The notes: generated from the sequence alone by a model not told the origin. Shown: positions 15,308-24,612, counted from the stretch's first letter. The stretch: DNA of 64,000 nt from Bradyrhizobium sp. WBAH42 (GCF_024585265.1 NZ_CP036533.1:1426001-1490000); one strand, 5' to 3'. Program-made: numbers and translations.

Positions 15308-16321
15308 ATGCTGACCATGATCGGCAAGCGCCTGATGTTCGCGATCCCCTCGCTGATCGGCGTTGTCATCGTCACCTTCCTGCTGACGCGCGCGCTGCCG
15401 GGTGATCCCGCGGCCTACTTCGCAGGTCCCGCCGCGACCAAGGAAGCCGTCGAGCAGATCCGCAAAAAGCTCGGCTTCGACAAGCCGCTGATCGAGCAGT
15501 TCTTCCGCTATGCCAACGATCTCGCGCACGGCGATTTCGGCAACTCGCTGACGACGGGCCAGCCGGTTGCCACCGAGATCCGCAACCGTCTGCCAGCGTC
15601 CGCCGAGCTCACGCTGCTCGGCCTCATCGTCTCGGTCGTCATCGCCATTCCGCTCGGCGTGCTGGCGGCAACACGACCGGGATCATGGGTCGACCACTTA
15701 TGCCGGGTGACAACAACAGCCGGCGTGTCGCTGCCAGTGTTCTTCACCGGCCTCGTGCTGGTCTACGTCTTCTATTTCCGGCTCGGCTGGTCGCCGGCGC
15801 CGCTCGGCCGTCTCGACGTGTTCTACAGCGCGCCGCCGACGGTCACCGGCTTCTATCTGGTCGACACGCTGATCGCGCGCGATGTCGAGGCGTTCCGCTC
15901 GGCGCTGAGCCAGCTCATCCTGCCCGCAACGACGCTCGCGATCTTCTCGCTGGCGCCGATCGCGCGCATGACCCGCGCCTCCATGCTCGCGGTGCTCGCA
16001 TCCGAATTCGTCCGCACCGCGCGCGCCAGCGGCCTGTCGCCCGCAACCGTCATCGTCACCTACGCCTTCCGCAACGCGATGCTGCCAGTCATCACCACGC
16101 TCAGCATGGTGTTCTCGTTCCTGCTGGGGGCCAACGTGCTGGTGGAGAAGGTGTTCGCCTGGCCCGGCATCGGCTCCTACGCGGTGGAAGCGCTGATCTC
16201 CTCGGACTTCGCGCCGGTGCAGGGTTTCGTGCTGACCATGGCGGTGATGTACGTGCTGCTCAATCTGATCATCGACATTCTCTACGGCGTGATCGATCCG
16301 CGCGTCAGGTTGGAGGGGTAG
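15308..16321 (+). CDS. DppB-like ABC transporter permease
   Basis: A 337-residue integral membrane permease of the DppB/OppB type: N-terminal helix LMFAIPSLIGVVIVTFLLTR, then GDPAAYFAGP and further hydrophobic segments. A cytoplasmic EAA-type loop is present (FVRTARASGLSPATVIVTYA, then RNAMLP). The end PRVRLEG is also typical. It forms the membrane channel with the DppC-like protein encoded next. The intergenic repeat before it probably lowers its translation relative to the binding protein. Confidence 0.92.
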   Translation: MLTMIGKRLMFAIPSLIGVVIVTFLLTRALPGDPAAYFAGPAATKEAVEQIRKKLGFDKPLIEQFFRYANDLAHGDFGNSLTTGQPVATEIRNRLPASAELTLLGLIVSVVIAIPLGVLAATRPGSWVDHLCRVTTTAGVSLPVFFTGLVLVYVFYFRLGWSPAPLGRLDVFYSAPPTVTGFYLVDTLIARDVEAFRSALSQLILPATTLAIFSLAPIARMTRASMLAVLASEFVRTARASGLSPATVIVTYAFRNAMLPVITTLSMVFSFLLGANVLVEKVFAWPGIGSYAVEALISSDFAPVQGFVLTMAVMYVLLNLIIDILYGVIDPRVRLEG

Positions 16322-16351
16322 CGCATGATCCGGAAAATCGGTGCCCCAGCT

Positions 16352-16438
16352 CGTCATTGCGAGGAGCGAAGCGACGAAGCAATCCAGGCTATTGCCGCGA
16401 TGCGCAGCCTGGATTGCTTCGCTTCGCTCGCAATGACG
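16352..16438. repeat. Dispersed inverted repeat, CGTCATTGCGAG type
   Basis: CGTCATTGCGAGGAGCGAAG ... GAAGCAATCCAGGCT pairs with AGCCTGGATTGCTTCG ... CTCGCAATGACG. Other copies are at 35005-35091 and 56865-56952. It is preceded at 16323 by a half copy of the GCATGATCCGGAAAA motif seen at 38784. It separates the two permease genes. Confidence 0.8.
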
Positions 16439-16488
16439 ACGGAGAGACGGCTTCCGAACACGATCACGCGAAAAGAGGGCGTCGAACA

Positions 16489-17388
16489 ATGAGCTCCGTT
16501 GCGCCTGCTGTTGAACCTGTCGGCCCCGCCCGTACGTCAGGCCTCGTCGCCATCCTCGAGCAGACCCGTTACGTCCTCGGCGAGAACAAGGTCACGGGCT
16601 TCGCCTTTGCGCTGCTCCTGATCATCGTGTTCGCCGCGCTGTTCGGTCCCTATGTCGTGCCCTACGACCCGCTCGCCTCCGACACCGCCGCTGCACTGAA
16701 GGCGCCGTCGGCGGCGCACTGGTTCGGCACCGACCAGCTCGGGCGCGACATTTTCAGCCGCGTCATCGTCGCCACGCGCCTCGACTTCTTCATCGCGATC
16801 GCCTCGGTGGCGCTGGTGTTCCTGATGGGCGGCCTTGCCGGCATCGCGGCCGGCTATTTCGGCGGCTGGACCGACCGCATCGTCGGCCGCATCGCCGACA
16901 CCATCATGGCCTTCCCGCTGTTCGTGCTCGCGATGGGCATCGTCGCCGCACTCGGCAACACCGTGCAGAACATCATCCTGGCCACCGCCATCGTCAACTT
17001 CCCGCTCTATGCCCGCGTCGCGCGCGCCGAAGCCAATGTCCGCCGCAACGCCGGCTTCGTCCAGGCCGCGCGCTTGTCCGGCAACGGCGAGTTCCGCATC
17101 CTGCTGGTGCACATCCTGCCGAACATCATGCCGATCATGATCGTGCAGATGTCGCTGACCATGGGCTATGCCATCCTCAACGCCGCCGGCCTCTCCTTCA
17201 TCGGCCTCGGCGTCCGCCCGCCGACCGCCGAATGGGGCATCATGGTCGCCGAAGGCGCCGGCTTCATGGTGTCGGGCGAATGGTGGATCGCGCTCTTCCC
17301 CGGCCTTGCGCTGATGATTGCCGTGTTCTGCTTCAACCTCCTCGGCGACGGCCTGCGCGACATCGTCGATCCCCAGCGGAGGACGTGA
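16489..17388 (+). CDS. DppC-like ABC transporter permease
   Basis: A 299-residue permease of the DppC/OppC type. The ATG at 16489 starts MSSVAPAVEPVGPARTSGLV. A helix follows (FAFALLLIIVFAALFGPYVV), then the periplasmic WFGTDQLGRDIFSRVI signature of the family and the EAA loop NAGFVQAARLSGNGEFRILL. The protein ends DGLRDIVDPQRRT, as is usual. In-frame sequence upstream of 16489 lies in the preceding repeat and is not coding. The partners are the DppB-like protein and the fused ATPase. Confidence 0.92.
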   Translation: MSSVAPAVEPVGPARTSGLVAILEQTRYVLGENKVTGFAFALLLIIVFAALFGPYVVPYDPLASDTAAALKAPSAAHWFGTDQLGRDIFSRVIVATRLDFFIAIASVALVFLMGGLAGIAAGYFGGWTDRIVGRIADTIMAFPLFVLAMGIVAALGNTVQNIILATAIVNFPLYARVARAEANVRRNAGFVQAARLSGNGEFRILLVHILPNIMPIMIVQMSLTMGYAILNAAGLSFIGLGVRPPTAEWGIMVAEGAGFMVSGEWWIALFPGLALMIAVFCFNLLGDGLRDIVDPQRRT

Positions 17389-17482
17389 TGCCCAACCTCC
17401 GGGAAAAATTCTCCAATGATTCCAATGGTGCTTCTACTGTGCATGGGGTTGTTTTCGATTGTTTGAGTGACGGGAGCCGTCC

Positions 17483-19219
17483 ATGACCTCCCAGCCGCTG
17501 CTCGACGTCCAGGACCTCACGGTCGAATTCACCACCCGCCGCGGCATCGTCAAGGCGGTGCAGAACGTCAACATCTCCGTGGCCAAGGGCGAGACGCTGG
17601 CCATCGTCGGCGAGTCCGGTTCCGGCAAGTCGGTGACGTCCTACGCGGTGATGCGCATCCTCGATCGCGCCGGAAAGATCGCCGAGGGCTCGGTGATGTT
17701 CTCCGGCATCGACGTCAAGGCAGCGACCGAAGACCAGATGCGCGATTTGCGCGGCCGCGAAGTCTCGATGATCTTCCAGAACCCGCGTGCTGCGCTCAAT
17801 CCGATCCGGAAAGTCGGCGACCAGATCGAGGACGTGCTGCGCACCCATGTGCAGCAGGCCCAGGTTGCCGATCACGGCGAGAAGGCGATCGAGGCGCTGG
17901 AGCAGGTCAAGATCGCCCGCCCGCGCGAGCGCTATCACGCCTATCCGTTCGAGCTCTCGGGCGGCATGTGCCAGCGCGTCGTCATCGCGCTCGCGCTCGC
18001 CTGCAATCCGCAGCTCCTCATCGCGGACGAGCCCACGACTGGATTGGATGTCACCACGCAGAAGGCGGTGATGGACCTGATCGTCGAGTTGACGAAACGC
18101 CGCGCGATGTCGACCATCCTGATCACGCACGATCTCGGCTTGGCCGCCGCCTATTGCGACCGCGTCGTCGTGATGGAGAAGGGCCGCGTCGTCGAGACCG
18201 CTACGGCCGCCGATATTTTTGCGAACCCGCAGCACCCGTATACGAAGAAGCTGATGCGCGCGACGCCGCGGCTCGGAGTGAGCTTGCGGGATCTGCTGCC
18301 GGAAGAGGAGGGCGCAACCTCATCTGCATCCGTTGTCGCCGCGCCTGACCAGCACGTTTCTCAAAGGGAGGGGAAGAGCGACCAGCCCCTCCTCCGCATC
18401 GAAAAACTCGTCAAGGAATATCCCCGCCAGGGCGCGACCGCCACGCTCGGCAAACTGTTCGGCCGCAAGCCGCCGGTGGAGCCGGACGTGTTCCGCGCCG
18501 TCGACGGCATCAGTTTTGCGATCGGCCATGGCGAGAGCGTCGGTCTCGTCGGCGAATCCGGCTGCGGCAAATCGACCACGTCGATGATGGTGATGCGTCT
18601 GCTCGACCAGACCTCCGGCCTGATCCAGTTCGACGGCGAGGACATCGGCGGCATTGCTCCTGCCGCCTTCGCCCGGCTGCCGCAGCGCAGCCGCATCCAG
18701 ATGGTGTTCCAGGACCCCACCGACAGCCTCAATCCGCGCTTCACCGCCGCGCGCGCCATCGCCGACCCGATCATGCACTTGGGCGACATCCGGGGACGCA
18801 ACGCGCTGCGCGCCCGCTGCGAGGAGTTCGCCACCATGGTCGGCCTGCCGCACAATCTGCTCGACCGCTTCCCGCACCAATTGTCCGGCGGCCAGAAGGC
18901 CCGCGTCGGCATCGCCCGGGCGATCGCCCTGCATCCCAAGCTCGTCATCCTGGACGAGCCGACCGCCGCGCTGGACGTCTCCGTGCAGGCCGTCGTCCTC
19001 AACCTGCTGCAGGACCTCAAGGCGCGGCTAGGTATGAGCTATCTGTTCGTCTCGCATGATTTGAATGTGGTGCGCTTGTTGTGCGATCGTGTCATTGTGA
19101 TGCGGACGGGACGGATCGTCGAGGAGGGCTCTTCCGAGCAGGTGCTCGGCGATCCCAAGGACGACTACACCAAGGAGCTGCTGACGGCGATCCCGCATCC
19201 GCCGTTGCCGATACACTAA
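17483..19219 (+). CDS. Fused DppD-DppF-type ABC ATPase (two NBDs)
   Basis: A 578-residue protein with two complete nucleotide-binding domains in one chain. The first has Walker A GESGSGKS (about 47-54), signature LSGGMCQR, and Walker B LLIADEPTTGLD. The second, after a linker near residue 280, has GESGCGKST, LSGGQKARVGIARAI and LVILDEPTAALD. This corresponds to a DppD-DppF fusion that powers the two permeases upstream. Both sites look intact. A 94-base gap precedes it, and the small AtzG-like gene follows 26 bp later. Confidence 0.93.
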   Translation: MTSQPLLDVQDLTVEFTTRRGIVKAVQNVNISVAKGETLAIVGESGSGKSVTSYAVMRILDRAGKIAEGSVMFSGIDVKAATEDQMRDLRGREVSMIFQNPRAALNPIRKVGDQIEDVLRTHVQQAQVADHGEKAIEALEQVKIARPRERYHAYPFELSGGMCQRVVIALALACNPQLLIADEPTTGLDVTTQKAVMDLIVELTKRRAMSTILITHDLGLAAAYCDRVVVMEKGRVVETATAADIFANPQHPYTKKLMRATPRLGVSLRDLLPEEEGATSSASVVAAPDQHVSQREGKSDQPLLRIEKLVKEYPRQGATATLGKLFGRKPPVEPDVFRAVDGISFAIGHGESVGLVGESGCGKSTTSMMVMRLLDQTSGLIQFDGEDIGGIAPAAFARLPQRSRIQMVFQDPTDSLNPRFTAARAIADPIMHLGDIRGRNALRARCEEFATMVGLPHNLLDRFPHQLSGGQKARVGIARAIALHPKLVILDEPTAALDVSVQAVVLNLLQDLKARLGMSYLFVSHDLNVVRLLCDRVIVMRTGRIVEEGSSEQVLGDPKDDYTKELLTAIPHPPLPIH

Positions 19220-19245
19220 GACTGCACTGATTGCTTGAGAGCGTG

Positions 19246-19425
19246 ATGGCCGAACCCCTGGACGACTATATCGACGCCGTATCGAAGGCGCTGGCGCTGC
19301 CGATCGAGGAGGGCTGGCGGCCCGCCGTGCGCGCCAACCTCGAGGTCTCGCTGCGGCTTGGCCGTCTGGTCGACGACTTCGCGCTGCCGGACGAGACCGA
19401 GCCGGCACCGATCTTCACGGCCTGA
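19246..19425 (+). CDS. atzG: AtzG/HpxX-like DUF4089 small subunit
   Basis: A 59-residue protein, MAEPLDDYIDAVSKALALPI..., with the DUF4089 pattern: an amphipathic helix, then IEEGWRPAVRANLEVSLRLG. In Pseudomonas sp. ADP, AtzG is the small partner that stabilises the amidase AtzE, much as GatC does for GatA; HpxX is the matching protein in hpx clusters. It ends 4 bp before the AtzE-like gene, which supports complex formation. The start is the ATG at 19246; an upstream TTG is less likely. Confidence 0.85.
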   Translation: MAEPLDDYIDAVSKALALPIEEGWRPAVRANLEVSLRLGRLVDDFALPDETEPAPIFTA

Positions 19426-19429
19426 CACC

Positions 19430-20824
19430 ATGTCCGCTAAGCCAGAGATGACGGCCTCCGACATCGCAAGTGCGGTTGCGGGCGGCGAGATGTCCGCACT
19501 CGCCGCCACCGAAGCTGCGCTCGCGCGCATCGAGCAGCATGACCGCATTCTCAACTCCTTCACCGACGTCACCGCCGAACGCGCCCGCGCGAAAGCGCGC
19601 GCGATCGATGCCGACATCGCTGCGGGCAAGAAAGTCGGTCCACTCGCCGGCGTACCCTTCGCCGTCAAGAACCTGTTCGATGTTGCCGGCCTGCCAACGC
19701 GCGCCGGCTCGAAGATCAACCGGGACCTCGCGCCCGCGAGGCGCGACGCGACGCTGATCGAGCGGATGGAAGCGGCCGGCGCCGTTCTCGTCGGCGCGCT
19801 CAACATGGGCGAATACGCCTACGATTTTACAGGCGAGAACATCCATGACGGTCCCTCGCGCAATCCGCACGACACCACGCGGATGAGCGGCGGCTCCTCG
19901 GGCGGCTCGGGCAGCGCCGTCGGCGGCGCGCTGGTGCCGATCGCGCTCGGCTCCGACACCAACGGCTCGATCCGCGTGCCGTCGTCCTTCTGCGGCATCT
20001 TCGGCCTGAAGCCGACCTACGGCCGGCTGTCGCGCGCGCGCTCGTTCCCGTTCGTGGCGAGCCTCGATCATCTCGGCCCGTTCGCGCGCTCGGTCGCCGA
20101 TCTCGCGCTCGCCTACGACGCGATGCAGGGTCCGGACGCAGACGACGGCGCCTGCACCACGCGCGGGTTGGAGCCCGTGACGCCGCTGCTCGATGAGTCC
20201 ATCTCTGGTCTGCGCTTTGCGATCGCCGGCGGGCACTTCCAGAAGAACGTGTTTCCGGAAGCGGTCGAAGCCGTCAGCCGCGTCGCCAAGGCGCTGGGCG
20301 CAACGCAAGTGGTCGATATCCCCGAAGCATCGCGCGCCCGCGCCGCCGCCTATGTCATCACCACCACCGAAGGCGCTTCGCTGCATCTCGATCGCCTGCG
20401 CAAGCGCCCGACCGACTTTGACCCGGCGGTGCGCGACCGGCTGATCGCGGGCGCCATGGTCCCCGCCGCGCTGGTCGATCGCGCGCAAAAATTCCGCCGC
20501 TGGTATCGCGCGCAACTCGCCGGGATATTTGGATCGGTCGACGTTCTGCTGGCGCCGGCGACGCCCTGCACCGCGCCAAAGCTCGGCCAGGTCAATTTCA
20601 ATCTCGACGGCGTCGAGCTGCCGGTGCGCGCCAATATCGGCATCCACACCCAGCCGATCTCCTTCATCGGCCTGCCCGTGGTCGCGGTCCCCGTGCCGAT
20701 CGAGCCGCTGCCGATCGGCGTGCAGATCATTTGCGCGCCCTGGCGCGAGGACATCGCGCTGCGCGTCGCGCACGCATTGGAAAAGATGGGCGTCGTCGCC
20801 GCGCCCGCGCCGAGAGGGTTTTAA
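19430..20824 (+). CDS. atzE: AtzE/HpxY-like amidase-signature hydrolase
   Basis: A 464-residue amidase-signature enzyme. The Ser-cisSer-Lys triad is visible: K80 in PFAVKNLF, S156 or S157 in [14 protein letters not shown], and nucleophile S180 in [12 protein letters not shown]. With its DUF4089 neighbour and the HpxZ-like gene after it, the gene order equals atzG-atzE-atzH of cyanuric acid catabolism (AtzE deaminates 1-carboxybiuret) and hpxX-hpxY-hpxZ of the proposed oxalurate route. The sequence alone does not separate these substrates. The ATG at 19430 follows the AtzG stop by 4 bp. Confidence 0.87.
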   Translation: MSAKPEMTASDIASAVAGGEMSALAATEAALARIEQHDRILNSFTDVTAERARAKARAIDADIAAGKKVGPLAGVPFAVKNLFDVAGLPTRAGSKINRDLAPARRDATLIERMEAAGAVLVGALNMGEYAYDFTGENIHDGPSRNPHDTTRMSGGSSGGSGSAVGGALVPIALGSDTNGSIRVPSSFCGIFGLKPTYGRLSRARSFPFVASLDHLGPFARSVADLALAYDAMQGPDADDGACTTRGLEPVTPLLDESISGLRFAIAGGHFQKNVFPEAVEAVSRVAKALGATQVVDIPEASRARAAAYVITTTEGASLHLDRLRKRPTDFDPAVRDRLIAGAMVPAALVDRAQKFRRWYRAQLAGIFGSVDVLLAPATPCTAPKLGQVNFNLDGVELPVRANIGIHTQPISFIGLPVVAVPVPIEPLPIGVQIICAPWREDIALRVAHALEKMGVVAAPAPRGF

Positions 20825-20825
20825 G

Positions 20826-21221
20826 ATGCAGATCGATCTCCCCGAGGTGATCGCGGAAGTGAAAGCCGCGTTCGAGCGCTATGAGCAGGCTCTCGTCAGC
20901 AACGACGTCGCCGTGCTCGGCGAGCTGTTCCGCAACGATCCGCGCACCTTGCGCTACGGCATCGGCGAGAACCTCTATGGCTACGAGGCAATCTCCGGCT
21001 TCCGCGCCGGCCGTTCGCCGGTCGGCCTGAACCGCCGCACCGCCAAGACCGTGATCACCAGCTACGGCCGCGACACGGCCGTGGCGTCCACCTTGTTCTA
21101 TCGCGATACGGCTCCCGGCAAGGTCGGCCGGCAGATGCAGACGTGGATACGTTTCCCGGAGGGCTGGCGCGTCGTCGCCGCTCATGTCAGCATCATCGAC
21201 GAGCCGAAAGAGACCGTATGA
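20826..21221 (+). CDS. hpxZ: HpxZ/AtzH-like NTF2-fold protein (DUF3225)
   Basis: A 131-residue NTF2-like protein: [20 protein letters not shown]..., [34 protein letters not shown], and the end [16 protein letters not shown]. This is the DUF3225 pattern of HpxZ. The AtzH protein of Pseudomonas sp. ADP, of the same family, is reported as a decarboxylating amidohydrolase acting on 1,3-dicarboxyurea after AtzE to give allophanate. It starts right after the AtzE-like stop and overlaps the GntR gene by 4 bp (ATGA). Confidence 0.87.
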   Translation: MQIDLPEVIAEVKAAFERYEQALVSNDVAVLGELFRNDPRTLRYGIGENLYGYEAISGFRAGRSPVGLNRRTAKTVITSYGRDTAVASTLFYRDTAPGKVGRQMQTWIRFPEGWRVVAAHVSIIDEPKETV

Positions 21222-21940
21222 CGCTTGATGATCTTCCGCAGGGCACGTTGCCGGCCGAGCCGGTGGTGCCGCGCGTCGACCGTGCATCGCCGTCGCTGCT
21301 GAAGGTCACGCGCGCCGAGGAGCTGCGGCTGCAGCTTGCCGACGAGATCGTGCGGGGAACTCTGGCGCCGGGCTCGCCGCTGGACGAGACCGACATCGCG
21401 CGGCGCTTCAACGTCTCGCGCACGCCGGTGCGCGAGGCGTTGCGCCAGCTGGTGGCGAGCGGCCTCGTCGAGGCGCGACCGCATCGCGGCGCCGTGGTGG
21501 CGCAGCCTTCCATCGAGCGGCTGAAGGGCATGTTCGAGGCGATGGCGGAGCTCGAGGCCTTGTGCGCGGGCCTTGCCGCCGAGCGCATGTCGGCGGCCGA
21601 GCGTCACGGGCTGGAGGCCATCCACGAGGAGCTGCGGGTGCTGAGCTACGCCGGCAATCCCGAGCGCTTCCACGAGGTCAACGAGCGCTTCCACAATGCG
21701 ATCTATGCCGGCTCGCAGAACGGCTACATCGCCGAGATCACGCTTGCGACCCGCGTCCGCGTGCAGCCGTTCCGCCGCGCCCAGTTCCGCAACCTCGGCC
21801 GCCTCGCCAAGTCGCAAGCCGAGCACGACCGCGTCGTCGTCGCCATCATGCGTGGCGACAAGCAGGGCGCCGCCGCCGCCATGCGCGCGCATATCGAGCT
21901 GGTGCGTGGGGAGTACGAGATTTACGCGGTGTCGGTGTAG
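21218..21940 (+). CDS. GntR-family (FCD/FadR-type) transcriptional regulator
   Basis: A 240-residue regulator. An N-terminal winged helix-turn-helix (about 30-95; [20 protein letters not shown]) precedes a helical FCD ligand domain (about 110-235) with the metal/ligand residues in [18 protein letters not shown] and [16 protein letters not shown]. It is last in the operon, translationally coupled to the HpxZ-like gene. It probably senses the substrate or an intermediate and modulates the operon; the palindrome at 13484-13495 is one candidate site (inference). Confidence 0.9.
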   Translation: MTLDDLPQGTLPAEPVVPRVDRASPSLLKVTRAEELRLQLADEIVRGTLAPGSPLDETDIARRFNVSRTPVREALRQLVASGLVEARPHRGAVVAQPSIERLKGMFEAMAELEALCAGLAAERMSAAERHGLEAIHEELRVLSYAGNPERFHEVNERFHNAIYAGSQNGYIAEITLATRVRVQPFRRAQFRNLGRLAKSQAEHDRVVVAIMRGDKQGAAAAMRAHIELVRGEYEIYAVSV

Positions 21941-21956
21941 ACGCGCACGCGGTGCC

Positions 21957-22044
21957 GTAGGGTGGGCAAAGGCGCGAAGCGCCGTGCCCACCTTATGGTG
22001 ATGGTGGGCACGGCGCGCGAAGAGCGCGCCTTTGCCCACCCTAC
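21957..22044. repeat. Dispersed inverted repeat, family B (second copy)
   Basis: GTAGGGTGGGCAAAGGCGCG ... CTTTGCCCACCCTAC-type arms, as at 1626-1715. It fills the space between two convergent genes and its right arm contains the stop codon of the allophanate hydrolase at 22041-22043. It probably works as a bidirectional terminator here. Confidence 0.75.
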
Positions 22045-23858
22045 GAGACCTGCTTTGCCGCAGCTTCCTTCATATACGCGCGCCAGCCGCCGTAGGCGGT
22101 GATATCCCGCGCATCGCCCAGCACTTCCGGCTCGACCAAAAATCCCTTCACGCTCCGTCCATCCGCAAGCCGCACGGTGCCGATCGCCATCGGTGCAGGA
22201 ATCGCGTTGACGAACTTGCCGAAGGCGGACGACGACAACGACCAGATCTCCAGCTCGATCGCAGCGCCCTTGCCGGTCTCGACGCGCAGCATGCCCGGCT
22301 TCGGCGGCGTGGTCTGAAGCGCATAGAGCTTGTAGTCGGCGGCCGTCCTGGTGGCCTCGATCAAGCGTGCGTTCAGCGCCGTCAGCTCGCCGTTCAGCGT
22401 CATGCCGGAGAGATGCGCGCCGACCACCGCGATCGGAATCTCGTCGTCGCTGCTGGTCGGGAGTGGCGCGAGCGGGGCCTGCGCCACCCCCTTCGCGCCG
22501 ACCGTCAGTTTCGTATCGGCATGGAACACGCGGCCGATGCTCGCGAGCAGCGCGTCGCGCCCTGCAGGCGCCAGCAGCGTGATGCCGAACGGAATGCCGT
22601 CGCTGCGCATCGAAGCCGGCACGGCGAGGCCGCAGAGATCGAGCAGGTTGACGAAGTTTGTATAGGTGCCGAGCCGGCTGTTGAGCTCGATCGGATTGGC
22701 CAGCACCTGAGCGGTCGTATAGGCCGTCGGCGCCGTCGGCAGCACCAGCGCGTCGATGTTGGCGAACGTTCGCTCGGCGATCTTGCGCAGGCCCTGCAGG
22801 CGATAGAGCGCCGAGAAGGTTTCCGCCGCGGTGAGCCGCGCGCCGGCCGCGGTGATCTCCCGCGTGACGGGGTGGATCGTGTCTGGCGCGGACGCCAGCA
22901 GGTTCTTGATCACGAGGTAACGCTCGGCAACCCAGGGCCCCTCATAGAGCAGCCGCGCCGTCTCGTAGAACGGCTCGAGGTCGAACTCGACCAGCGTTGC
23001 CCCGAGCGCGGTCCATCGCTTCAGCGCATCGCCGTAGGCGGCTTCCGCTTTCCTGTCGCCGAAAAAGATCAGCTGCCCGTTGCGCGGCACGCCCAGCCGC
23101 AGCTTTGCTGGTATCGGCGTGATCGCACCGAGCGGCCGGTCGCGCGAGAATGGATCGGCCTGGTCGGGGCCGGCCATCACCGACAGCGCGAGCGCGGCAT
23201 CGTCCACCGTGAGTGCGAACACCGAGATGCAGTCGAGCGTGCGGCAGGCCGGCACCAGGCCGGCGGTCGAGATCATGCCGAGGCTCGGCTTCAGCCCGAC
23301 GATATTGTTGAGCATCGCCGGCACGCGGCCCGAGCCGGCGGTGTCGGTGCCGAGCGACAGCGGCACAAGCCCGGCGCCGACCGCGGTGGCCGAGCCCGAG
23401 CTCGAGCCGCCGGGAATGAGATCCTCGCGGATCGAATTTCGGGGAATGCCGTAAGGCGAACGGACGCCGACGAGGCCGGTCGCGAACTGGTCGAGATTGG
23501 TCTTGCCGATGATGATCGCCCCGGCCGCGCGCAGGCGCTCGACGGCGGTCGAGTCGTGTGTGGGCGTATAGGAGAAAGCCGGGCAGGCCGCGGTGGTCGG
23601 AAAGCCCAGCGCGTCGATATTGTCCTTCACCGCGACCGGCACGCCGTAAAGCGGCAGGCTGGCCGCATCCGTCCGGGCCGCGAGCTTGTCGGCCTCCGCG
23701 ATCGCGTCCTTCTCGTCGCGCAGGCTGATGAACACGGCGGGATCGTTGTGATCGCGGATGCGCTGATAGGTCCGCGCGACCGTCTCTGCCGGCGTCAGCG
23801 CGCCCGCGCGGTGCGCGGCCACAATCGCGGCGATCGTTTCAGGCTGCTCGGCCCCCAT
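22041..23858 (-). CDS. atzF: Allophanate hydrolase
   Basis: A 605-residue AtzF-type enzyme that splits allophanate (urea-1-carboxylate) into ammonia and CO2. The amidase-signature domain (about 1-440) has the triad K78 (AVKDNID), S152/S153 (PGGSSSGSAT) and S176 (GTDTAGSGRVP). A separate C-terminal domain (about 465-600; IPIAVVGAHLSGMTLNGELT) is the one reported to complete decarboxylation. No biotin-dependent urea carboxylase is adjacent, so allophanate would come from the AtzE/HpxZ-like step, not from urea. It is convergent with the ABC-atz operon and has its own sigma-54 promoter. Confidence 0.93.
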   Translation of the reverse strand: MGAEQPETIAAIVAAHRAGALTPAETVARTYQRIRDHNDPAVFISLRDEKDAIAEADKLAARTDAASLPLYGVPVAVKDNIDALGFPTTAACPAFSYTPTHDSTAVERLRAAGAIIIGKTNLDQFATGLVGVRSPYGIPRNSIREDLIPGGSSSGSATAVGAGLVPLSLGTDTAGSGRVPAMLNNIVGLKPSLGMISTAGLVPACRTLDCISVFALTVDDAALALSVMAGPDQADPFSRDRPLGAITPIPAKLRLGVPRNGQLIFFGDRKAEAAYGDALKRWTALGATLVEFDLEPFYETARLLYEGPWVAERYLVIKNLLASAPDTIHPVTREITAAGARLTAAETFSALYRLQGLRKIAERTFANIDALVLPTAPTAYTTAQVLANPIELNSRLGTYTNFVNLLDLCGLAVPASMRSDGIPFGITLLAPAGRDALLASIGRVFHADTKLTVGAKGVAQAPLAPLPTSSDDEIPIAVVGAHLSGMTLNGELTALNARLIEATRTAADYKLYALQTTPPKPGMLRVETGKGAAIELEIWSLSSSAFGKFVNAIPAPMAIGTVRLADGRSVKGFLVEPEVLGDARDITAYGGWRAYMKEAAAKQVS

Positions 23859-23897
23859 GGCGGCAAAACTCCGGCAAATCGTCTTCGCCCGGAGTGA

Positions 23898-23913
23898 AGC
23901 AAGCGATGTGCCA
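23898..23913 (-). promoter_or_regulatory. Sigma-54 (RpoN) -24/-12 promoter of atzF
   Basis: Read on the minus strand, TGGCACATCGCTTGCT has TGGCAC, N5, TTGCT and the exact 10-base GG-to-GC spacing of RpoN promoters. The -12 GC lies about 40 bases before the allophanate hydrolase ATG. It matches the promoter at 13514-13530 of the opposite operon, which implies joint nitrogen control. Confidence 0.85.
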
Positions 23914-24052
23914 TTGTGTACAGAATCCGGGCAGGATGATTGTGCCGGATCTTATCGTGCGATCAGTGGCTTGCGGGATATTTCGGTCGGTGTGCGGCCG
24001 CTCGCTCCGGCGACCTCTTGCGTGCATCTGCCCAAATGATGGGCAGTCGAGA

Positions 24053-24559
24053 TCAGGTGAAGCCGGACAGGATCCGGAGCAGCTGCGCCCGGTTCTCCTT
24101 GCCGATCTTCGCCTCGACGTTTCGCTCGTGCTCGGCCGCGAGCCGCTTGAACTTCTCGAGCGACGTCTCGCCCTGCGCGGTGAGGTGCAGTGCATGCGAG
24201 CGCCGGTCCTCCTTCGACTTGATCCGCTTCACCAGCTTGCGCTGTTCGAGGGCATCGAGCAGGTGCACCAGCCGGGCGCGCTCGATGCCGAGGCGTTTTG
24301 CCACCGCCATTTGCGACAGGCCCGGATTGGCGCCGATCACGGTCAGCACCGAATATTGTGTCGGCCTGATATCGACTTCGCCGAGCGTCTTGATGAAGTC
24401 CTGAAAGATCCAGATCTGGAAGCGCCGCACCGCATAGCCGGCGTGGCCGATCAATGCGTCGAGACCAACGTCGTCGGCGACATCGCGTGGTGCTGCGCCG
24501 TTGCCGGCGCGCTTGCGTGGGGAGTGGCGGCTGTCGGACCGGGCTGCTGTGGGTGGCAC
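24053..24559 (-). CDS. MarR-family regulator next to feruloyl-CoA synthase
   Basis: A 168-residue MarR protein. The GTG at 24559 is chosen because AGGAG lies 7-8 bases upstream; longer versions add an unsupported leader across the operator region. The winged helix carries QYSVLTVIGANPGLSQMAVA, RLGIERARLVHLLDALEQRK and a wing with SKEDRRSHALHLT. It lies divergent to feruloyl-CoA synthase with a MarR-like dyad between them. This is the arrangement of CouR in Rhodopseudomonas palustris, which is released from DNA by p-coumaroyl-CoA. A hydroxycinnamoyl-CoA ligand is therefore likely (inference). Confidence 0.85.
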   Translation of the reverse strand: MPPTAARSDSRHSPRKRAGNGAAPRDVADDVGLDALIGHAGYAVRRFQIWIFQDFIKTLGEVDIRPTQYSVLTVIGANPGLSQMAVAKRLGIERARLVHLLDALEQRKLVKRIKSKEDRRSHALHLTAQGETSLEKFKRLAAEHERNVEAKIGKENRAQLLRILSGFT

Positions 24560-24612
24560 GTCGATGTCTCCTGTCGCGCGCAACCCTAGCGCCCCTCGGT
24601 CACAAGCGAAAG

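Noticed and set aside
15685..16488. N-terminal extension of the DppC-like permease.
   Set aside because: It would overlap most of the DppB-like gene and the repeat; the true permease begins at 16489.
22032..23897. A 621-codon open frame on the plus strand over the allophanate hydrolase gene.
   Set aside because: Antisense shadow; the minus strand encodes a complete amidase-signature enzyme with an intact triad.
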